Below, one piece after another: positions 58,947 to 64,000 of a stretch of 64,000 bases of DNA. The stretch is from Burkholderiaceae bacterium (GTDB lineage Bacteria; Pseudomonadota; Gammaproteobacteria; Burkholderiales; Burkholderiaceae_D): NCBI GenBank assembly GCA_031291325.1, contig JARLJG010000010.1, forward strand, positions 62,001 to 126,000, written 5' to 3'. Both the position numbers and the translations under genes were made by a program. A model generated the notes under the pieces. The model had not been told where the DNA came from. It saw only the letters and a list, made by a program, of their open reading frames with translations, and searched no databases. Position 1 is the stretch's first letter, and each line of letters begins with the position of its first letter.

Positions 58947-60584
58947 ATGAATACCGCCACTACCTCCAGCCTCGATTCCCTCGCCCAGGGCGCGACCCTC
59001 CATTTGCGCAATGGGCGCATGCAGGAAGCTGAAATCGATTATCGCAAAGTGCTCGAACGGGATCCGAAGCACAGGGAAGCACTATTCATTCTTGCGCAGT
59101 TATTGAAATTGCATGAAAAAGAGGATGAAGCTGCGATCTACGAGGATCGTTTTCTTGCGCTCGGCCCTGCGCCGAGCGATGTGCTCATACGCAAGGGCAG
59201 ATTTTTTCACATCATGGGAAAATATGCGGAAGCGGAGTCTGCCTATCGAGAGGCAATGGCATTGGGCTGCGACAGCCTGGAATTGCATCGAAACATGGGG
59301 GATGCATTTTTAGATGAGGGAAATCCGGACGAGGCCTTGAAGCATTATGAAAAGGCGCTGAAGTTTCAACCCGGCAGCGCGCATATTTACGCGTTGATGG
59401 GTGAAGCCTACCGTTCGCTCAATCGCCTCGACGATGCGCTTTTGCATGCCCGGAAGGCGCTTGCGATCGATCCTTCACTTCAATTTTCCAAGGAAACTGT
59501 GGCCTCGATCTTGCTGGCGCAGGGAAATTACGAAAGCGGTTGGCAATTGAAAGAAGAGCGCTTCGATTCTGCGAACGCTGTTCAATTGGATCAGATGGGC
59601 ATTGCACACCTGGTCGAGAGTTTCTCCACGAAGCCCAGGTGGCGCGGCGAGGACTTGAAGGGACAAACCTTGCTCGTGTGGAGCGAACAAGGCGCCGGCG
59701 ACAACTTCATGATGATGCGCTACCTTCCGCTCTTGAAGCAAAAGGGGGCGGGCGCCGTCATCGTCAACTGCGAGGCATCGCTGGTCAAAATCATGCTGGC
59801 GATGACCAGCCTGGTGGTCGACAAGCAACTTGCGCTGTCAAAAGACACCTTCGATCTGCAATGTTCGACGATGAGCCTGCCCTATTTGTTCGGCACGCGC
59901 CTCGATAGCATACCGGCTTCGGTTCCTTATCTGAATCTGCCGCCTGCAGCCAGCAGGAAATGGGCCGAGCAATTGAAGAAATTCCCCGGATTGAAGGTCG
60001 GCATCGTGTGGGCGGGCAATAAGACCATGAGCAGGGATCGATTGCGCAGCGTCTCCCTCGAATCTCTTGCGCCCTTGATGGCGGTGCCGGGCGTTCAGTT
60101 CGTCAGCCTGCAAAAGGATGAGGCCACGCACGAGCTTGCAGCGCATGGCGGGCGTATTCTGGATTGGATGGAGGCCTGCGACGATTGGAGCGATACGGCG
60201 GCCTTGATTGCCAGTCTCGATCTGGTCATCGGCGTCGATACGGCGATCGTTCATTTGGCCGGCGCGCTGGGCAAGCCGGTTTGGCTGCTCAACCGCTTTG
60301 AAACCGAATGGCGCTGGTTGATCGATCGGGAAGACTCTCCGTGGTATCCCACCATGCGCATTTTCCGGCAACCGGAGATACATGACTGGGCCAGTGCGAT
60401 CGAAAGGGTTGCCGCCGAGCTTGGCAAACTGGCGCCCACACCTGCGGTTGAAACGATCAGCAGCGCGGAGTGGGATAAGGCTGCGCAGTCGGCCCGCCGC
60501 GCGCTCGGAATCGGAAGCGGCAACAAGGAAAATGCAGCGCAATCTGAGGGGAAATGGAGTCTTTCAAAACTGTGGAGACGTTGA
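58947..60584 (+). CDS. TPR protein with glycosyltransferase-like C-terminal domain
   Basis: A 545-residue protein. Tandem tetratricopeptide repeats cover about 10-200 ('GRMQEAEIDYRKVLERDPKHREALFILAQLL', 'GKYAEAESAYREAMALG', 'GNPDEALKHYEKALKFQPGSAHIYALMGEAY'). The C-terminal half resembles the GT-B/ADP-heptosyltransferase-like domain often fused to TPRs ('KVGIVWAGNKTMSRDRLRSVSLESLAPL', 'LIASLDLVIGVDTAIVHLAGALGKPVWLL'). It may modify a protein or envelope glycan; the substrate is unknown. The ATG at 58947 starts the conserved part. A TTGACA at 58911-58916 may be the -35 of its promoter. Confidence 0.85.
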   Translation: MNTATTSSLDSLAQGATLHLRNGRMQEAEIDYRKVLERDPKHREALFILAQLLKLHEKEDEAAIYEDRFLALGPAPSDVLIRKGRFFHIMGKYAEAESAYREAMALGCDSLELHRNMGDAFLDEGNPDEALKHYEKALKFQPGSAHIYALMGEAYRSLNRLDDALLHARKALAIDPSLQFSKETVASILLAQGNYESGWQLKEERFDSANAVQLDQMGIAHLVESFSTKPRWRGEDLKGQTLLVWSEQGAGDNFMMMRYLPLLKQKGAGAVIVNCEASLVKIMLAMTSLVVDKQLALSKDTFDLQCSTMSLPYLFGTRLDSIPASVPYLNLPPAASRKWAEQLKKFPGLKVGIVWAGNKTMSRDRLRSVSLESLAPLMAVPGVQFVSLQKDEATHELAAHGGRILDWMEACDDWSDTAALIASLDLVIGVDTAIVHLAGALGKPVWLLNRFETEWRWLIDREDSPWYPTMRIFRQPEIHDWASAIERVAAELGKLAPTPAVETISSAEWDKAAQSARRALGIGSGNKENAAQSEGKWSLSKLWRR

Positions 60585-60661
60585 AGACTCCACGGAGAAA
60601 TTGGCCGGCGCGCATTCTCTGCGGCCAGGCTGCACCCACATGAAAGCAGGCGGGAATCGAT

Positions 60662-61312
60662 TCAGAATTCTGCCGGCGTCATCAATTGGTGGGCGATCGC
60701 GTAGTGGATCAGCTCGGCAAAGTTGTCCACATGCATTTTATGCATGATATTGGTCTTGTGCGTGCTGACGGTCTTGACGCTTAAACAAAGCTCGTCGGCG
60801 ATCTCGGTCAAGCCAGCCCCGGTGACGAGCATGTTGAATACCTGGTATTCGCGATTCGATAATAACTTGTGCGGCAGCGGTACGTCGACCGGGTGGATGC
60901 CGCGCACCATCATTTCCGCGACCTTGTTGCTCACATGCACGCCGCCGCTAGCCACGCGCCGGATGGCAGCGACCAGCACTTCGCTGTCGCTTTCCTTGGT
61001 CAGGTAGCCGGACGCGCCCGCATGCAGCGCGCGCACCGCATATTGTTCTTCGTGATGCATGCTGAGTATGAGGATGAACAAGTCGGGCTTTTCGTCCTTG
61101 ATCATGCGGATCAATTCGAGGCCGTTGCGCCCCGGCATGGAGATGTCGAGCACCAGCACGTCCCAATCCTGCGCGCGCACCTTTTGCATCGCTTCGTTGC
61201 CGTTGGCCGCTTCGCCGCAGACTTCCAAATCATCGGTGTCGGCCAGAATCTGCTTCAGGCCGTCGCGAATGATGGCGTGGTCATCCGCCAACAAGACCCT
61301 ATATTTTCTCAT
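60662..61312 (-). CDS. NarL/FixJ-family response regulator
   Basis: A 216-residue response regulator. The receiver domain (1-120) has the acidic pair Asp10-Asp11, the phosphoacceptor Asp56 ('LVLDISMPGRNG') and the conserved Lys in 'YLTKES'. The LuxR-type helix-turn-helix (about 148-210) reads 'LLSNREYQVFNMLVTGAGLTEIADELCLSVKTVSTHKTNIMHKM'. It is presumably phosphorylated by the kinase encoded immediately upstream, whose gene overlaps it by 14 bases. The start MRKYRVLLADDH is chosen on family alignment. Confidence 0.94.
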   Translation of the reverse strand: MRKYRVLLADDHAIIRDGLKQILADTDDLEVCGEAANGNEAMQKVRAQDWDVLVLDISMPGRNGLELIRMIKDEKPDLFILILSMHHEEQYAVRALHAGASGYLTKESDSEVLVAAIRRVASGGVHVSNKVAEMMVRGIHPVDVPLPHKLLSNREYQVFNMLVTGAGLTEIADELCLSVKTVSTHKTNIMHKMHVDNFAELIHYAIAHQLMTPAEF

Positions 61313-63365
61313 CTTGCATCTCCAATATTTCTTCTGCGCGAAGGGCGATCTCGACCAACGTGCCCGCGCCGGGAGCAGTTTTGATGCAAAAGCGTCCATT
61401 CAGGATTTGCACGCGCTCGCGCATGCCCACCAGGCCGAATCCCGCTTGCTTGCGTGTATCGTGGATAAAGCCGACGCCATCGTCCTTGATGGACAGCGTC
61501 CATTCGTTGTCGCGCAGGGTGAGGCGGACTTCGACCTTGGTCGCTTTCGCATGCCGCGCGACATTGGTCAATGATTCCTGCAATACGCGGAACAAGGCGG
61601 TGGCTACCTCGCCACCCTGTTCCGGGTCGTAGTCCGACATGACCAGGCTTACCTTCAAGCCGGTGCGGCTGGAAAACTGGTCGACGTACCAGGCGGCGGC
61701 GGCGGCGAACCCGAGATCGTCGAGTATCGAGGGCCGCAATTCCGATGAAATGCGACGCACGGACGCGATGGTCTGGTCGATTTGCCCCTTGACGGCGACG
61801 ATCTTGCTGCACAGGTTCGCTTGATCCGGGTTCAGGCGGCTGCCCAGCCATGACAATTCCATACGGATGCCAGTCAGCAACTGGCCAAGTTCGTCGTGCA
61901 ACTCGCGCGCGATACGCACCCGTTCTTCTTCGCGCACATTTTGCAGCGAGGCAGACAGTTGTTGCAGTTGGCGGTTGGTCTCGAATAATTGATGTTCGGC
62001 GCGGCGTCGTTCGCTCAAATCCCGGAATACCAGCGTGAGCAACACTTCGTCACGGAAGGTGGTGGTCGATAAACTCAGCTCGACCGGAAACTCCTGATCG
62101 TTGCGCACCAGTTCGATGATGCCGCTCGGCACCGGGATGGCCGGCGATGCCCAACCGCTTTCCAGGTAACGCAACAGGATCGATAGCTGCACTTGCGGCA
62201 GGCATTTCGACAACAGTTCTTCCAGCTCGCGGCCGATCGCCTGTTCCGTCGTCACGCCGAACATGCGTTCGGCAGAGCGGTTGAACAGCACGACCCGCTT
62301 GCCGGAATTGACGGTGACGATCCCGTCCCGGATCGACTGCACCATGTCGCGCAGTTGCTCGTCGCGCTCGCGCAGGGCCGTTTCCAATTGATCTTTGCGC
62401 GCCAGGTTCCTGACGATCAGGAAGGTTGTCGCGGTGATCATCAGGAGAATCAGCAGCTCCGCACCGACGACGGGCAATACGATGCGGCGCCAGGACGCCA
62501 ACGCATTGTCGTCGTCGATCGCGGCGGAGATCACCAGCGGATACTTTGCCACTTGCCGATAGGCGACATGCCAGTTGTTGCTGCGCTCGGTCTCGTCGAC
62601 CAGCACCACGCTTTGCGTTGTTGCTTCGCGCAATTTGGCCAGCGCCGCCGCGTCGCCAACGACCGTGCCGTACGCTACGCCGTCCTGATGCTTGCCAGCC
62701 AACAGCGCGCCGTCACGACTCTCCAGCAGGATGCGGCCGGCCATGTCGGGGCCGACGCCGTCATACAGCGACTCGAAGAAATTGATGCGGATGGAGGCCA
62801 CCAGCACACCGCGAAAGCGACCGTCGGCGTCCTGCAGCCGCATGGACGCAAAATATCCCGGCTGGCCGTCGGTCGGTGACGTTTCCGGGCGGCTGATGAA
62901 CAAGTCGTCGTTCGCGCCATCGGCAAAATGGCGGAAATAATCCTGATCGCCGACGGCGACCTTGTTGTTCGTTTGCGGCAGCGACGAATTGACCAGCAAG
63001 CCGTTGTTATCGATCAAGAACGCGGATTTCACTTGCTGCAAACCGCCGACCCGCGCTTGCAGCAGCAAGTGAACCGGGACGCTGTCGAGGTCGAGGCTGC
63101 GGCCGATTTTGTCGGAAAGGCGCTCGCGCACACCGTGCATGGTCAAGCTCACTTCATCGAAAGTACGGGTGGTCTGATCGGATAGAATCCGGCTCAGGCC
63201 GGAAACTTCGCCCTTCGCATGCGTCAATTCGCGCTGGTGCAGGTCGACAAGCATCGTGGTCGCAGCGACGACCGTCACCACGATCATCATGAACGAAAGC
63301 AAAAGCACGGCTTTGACGGCCCGGCTCGGTTGCAAAATACCTTGGATAACGATCGCTCGGAACAC
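61299..63365 (-). CDS. Cache-PAS sensor histidine kinase (HisKA_3 type)
   Basis: A 688-residue membrane kinase of the NarX/DegS-like HisKA_3 group. It has two membrane helices (about 18-40 and 297-319) flanking a roughly 250-residue periplasmic dCache-like sensor ('FLIDNNGLLVNSS', 'SRPETSPTDGQPGYFASMRLQDADGRFRGVLVASI'), a cytoplasmic PAS domain (335-455), then the dimerisation/phosphoacceptor helix with His490 ('RIARELHDELGQLLTGIRMEL') and an HATPase domain ('RVLQESLTNVARHAKA', 'KDDGVGF', 'GLVGMRERV'). The start is a GTG with GGGGGA upstream. An FNR box with activating geometry lies about 165 bases upstream. Confidence 0.94.
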   Translation of the reverse strand: MFRAIVIQGILQPSRAVKAVLLLSFMMIVVTVVAATTMLVDLHQRELTHAKGEVSGLSRILSDQTTRTFDEVSLTMHGVRERLSDKIGRSLDLDSVPVHLLLQARVGGLQQVKSAFLIDNNGLLVNSSLPQTNNKVAVGDQDYFRHFADGANDDLFISRPETSPTDGQPGYFASMRLQDADGRFRGVLVASIRINFFESLYDGVGPDMAGRILLESRDGALLAGKHQDGVAYGTVVGDAAALAKLREATTQSVVLVDETERSNNWHVAYRQVAKYPLVISAAIDDDNALASWRRIVLPVVGAELLILLMITATTFLIVRNLARKDQLETALRERDEQLRDMVQSIRDGIVTVNSGKRVVLFNRSAERMFGVTTEQAIGRELEELLSKCLPQVQLSILLRYLESGWASPAIPVPSGIIELVRNDQEFPVELSLSTTTFRDEVLLTLVFRDLSERRRAEHQLFETNRQLQQLSASLQNVREEERVRIARELHDELGQLLTGIRMELSWLGSRLNPDQANLCSKIVAVKGQIDQTIASVRRISSELRPSILDDLGFAAAAAWYVDQFSSRTGLKVSLVMSDYDPEQGGEVATALFRVLQESLTNVARHAKATKVEVRLTLRDNEWTLSIKDDGVGFIHDTRKQAGFGLVGMRERVQILNGRFCIKTAPGAGTLVEIALRAEEILEMQDEKI

Positions 63366-63737
63366 TCAATTCCCCCAACACATGCTTGCCTTTTCGGCAG
63401 GTTGTACCATCCGGCACCAAGTATCGCCGTCATATTGTCGACGGCAGTGCGGACGTTCCGCTTTAAATGCGTTTTTGACGGCGCGGATTCAACTCTGCGT
63501 ACTGTAAGCCGATTAATTATTCAATGGTTGATATGGATCAAGCTGCTACTAAAATTGGAAAAAAACACACACTTTGGATTGATGTGTTTCCTCTACGTGC
63601 GGCTCGGGGCAATCGTGGGGATAGGTATTTGATAGCGGCGTGCCGGCGCAGCTCAAGCGATTGCCTTAATCGTTCGCCAAGAATTTTAAGACACTGCTAA
63701 GAGACGGTCTTAAAGTCGCCAGTCTCTAAGACTTGAT
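63366..63737. other. Intergenic region with FNR boxes upstream of the sensor kinase
   Basis: About 370 bases without a gene, AT-rich around 63500-63600. It contains a perfect FNR box at 63528-63541 and, at its right edge, a second one at 63733-63746. Between 63690 and 63730 there are several short inverted and direct repeats of AAGAC/GTCTC, which may terminate the Crp/Fnr gene. Confidence 0.6.
63501..63541 (-). promoter_or_regulatory. FNR-dependent (class II) promoter of the two-component genes
   Basis: TTGATATGGATCAA at 63528-63541 is an exact FNR/Anr consensus (TTGAT-N4-ATCAA). On the minus strand TACAGT (63506-63501) is a plausible -10. This puts the FNR box centre about 40 bases before the expected transcription start, the standard activating position. 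The leader to the kinase GTG would be about 130 bases. Oxygen-limited induction of the kinase and response regulator is the natural reading. Confidence 0.6.
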
Positions 63738-63746
63738 CTAAATCAA
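63733..63746. promoter_or_regulatory. Second perfect FNR box
   Basis: TTGATCTAAATCAA is an exact FNR consensus site. It overlaps the last codons and stop codon of the Crp/Fnr-type gene, about 195 bases upstream of the first box. It may serve as an accessory site or be fortuitous at the end of the coding sequence. Confidence 0.55.
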
Positions 63747-64000
63747 TGCAGACATTCTCTCGCAGTCGAGAATTTTGACGTGACGCCCGGAGACCTCGAT
63801 CAAGCCTTCGACGGTGAAATCGTGAATCAGGCGCGACAGGGTTTCCGGGGTTAACCACAGCAGCGATGAAATCAGCGCGCGGCTGGCGACCAATTCGATG
63901 TTTTCTTCGTCGGTATTGCTGCGTTGCTTGAGCAGATACCCGGCCAGACGTTGCCTTGAGGTTTGCGTATAGCGTTCGATGTCGCGCATCAAACCATGAA
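63738..64000 (-). CDS. C-terminal part of a Crp/Fnr-family regulator (cut by window edge)
   Basis: Only the last 86 or so codons are present and the frame stays open to the end of the window. The visible part is the DNA-binding end of a Crp/Fnr protein: 'DIERYTQTSRQRLAGYLLKQ' (end of the dimerisation helix) then a winged helix with 'RALISSLLWLTPETLSRLIHDFTVEGLIEVSGRHVKILD'. Whether it is an oxygen-, NO- or cAMP-type member cannot be told without the N-terminus. It is upstream of the two-component genes in the same direction, and FNR boxes lie between them. Confidence 0.85.
   Translation of the reverse strand, partial: HGLMRDIERYTQTSRQRLAGYLLKQRSNTDEENIELVASRALISSLLWLTPETLSRLIHDFTVEGLIEVSGRHVKILDCERMSALI

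Noticed and set aside
1-64000. CRISPR array, tRNA/rRNA genes, prophage or insertion-sequence transposase
   Set aside because: No regularly spaced direct repeats, cloverleaf genes, phage structural genes or transposase motifs were seen on either strand.

Overview
This window looks like a chromosomal segment of a betaproteobacterium, most likely Burkholderiales and perhaps Oxalobacteraceae. That placement is inferred from the gene families, the moderately high GC content, and protein features such as a fused IcmF mutase and a CbpA/CbpM pair; no rRNA or other phylogenetic marker is present. Coding density is high. I recognise about 52 genes and no tRNA, rRNA, CRISPR array, prophage or intact insertion sequence.

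Layout. 0.3-3.4 kb: a YcaQ/AlkZ-type DNA glycosylase overlapping mnmC. 3.8-8.7 kb: the prkA-yeaH-spoVR stress triad. 8.7-12.8 kb: a PAS-PAS-GGDEF cyclase, a COG2509 flavoprotein and an O-methyltransferase. 12.8-14.1 kb: an orphan SDH/Clp-fold protease beside a small inverted-repeat element. 14.1-17.4 kb: icmF, with a palindromic operator upstream. 18.0-24.9 kb: a tightly overlapping six-gene moxR-DUF58-DUF4381-batA-batB/C-batD operon. 25.1-27.7 kb: an Lrp regulator divergent from a DMT exporter, then two GNAT acetyltransferases. 27.7-32.1 kb: an M13 metallopeptidase, an ECF sigma factor with a putative membrane anti-sigma protein, and a DUF882 peptidase. 32.4-34.8 kb: a small accessory cluster (DUF4267, NIPSNAP, SnoaL-like, TetR). 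35-39.7 kb: sppA, an MFS exporter and a WXXGXW-repeat protein. 40-44.8 kb: a MarR-regulated tripartite EmrAB/NodT-type efflux operon. 44.9-49.3 kb: a YqhD-type dehydrogenase, a PIN/RHH toxin-antitoxin pair, a NYN-LOTUS protein and a DauA-like flavoenzyme. 49.3-51.8 kb: a divergent NRAMP-related transporter behind a roughly 770-base untranslated leader that holds a hairpin and a 37-codon reading frame. 52-58.8 kb: cbpA-cbpM, an L-2-hydroxyglutarate oxidase-like gene, a degenerate GGDEF protein, and glpD-glpK. 58.9-64 kb: a TPR protein, a NarL-type two-component system, and the 3' end of a Crp/Fnr regulator; two perfect FNR boxes lie between that regulator and the two-component genes.

The most unusual signals are: the long leader of the NRAMP-related transporter, together with the transporter's altered metal-site residues; the MnmC protein with an apparently dead methyltransferase half; the FNR boxes, one with textbook activation geometry, upstream of the two-component system; the orphan SDH protease; the palindrome-controlled TetR/SnoaL/NIPSNAP/DUF4267 cluster; and the DauA-like enzyme lacking the acidic specificity residue. 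All functional statements rest on motif recognition by eye; no database search was run.
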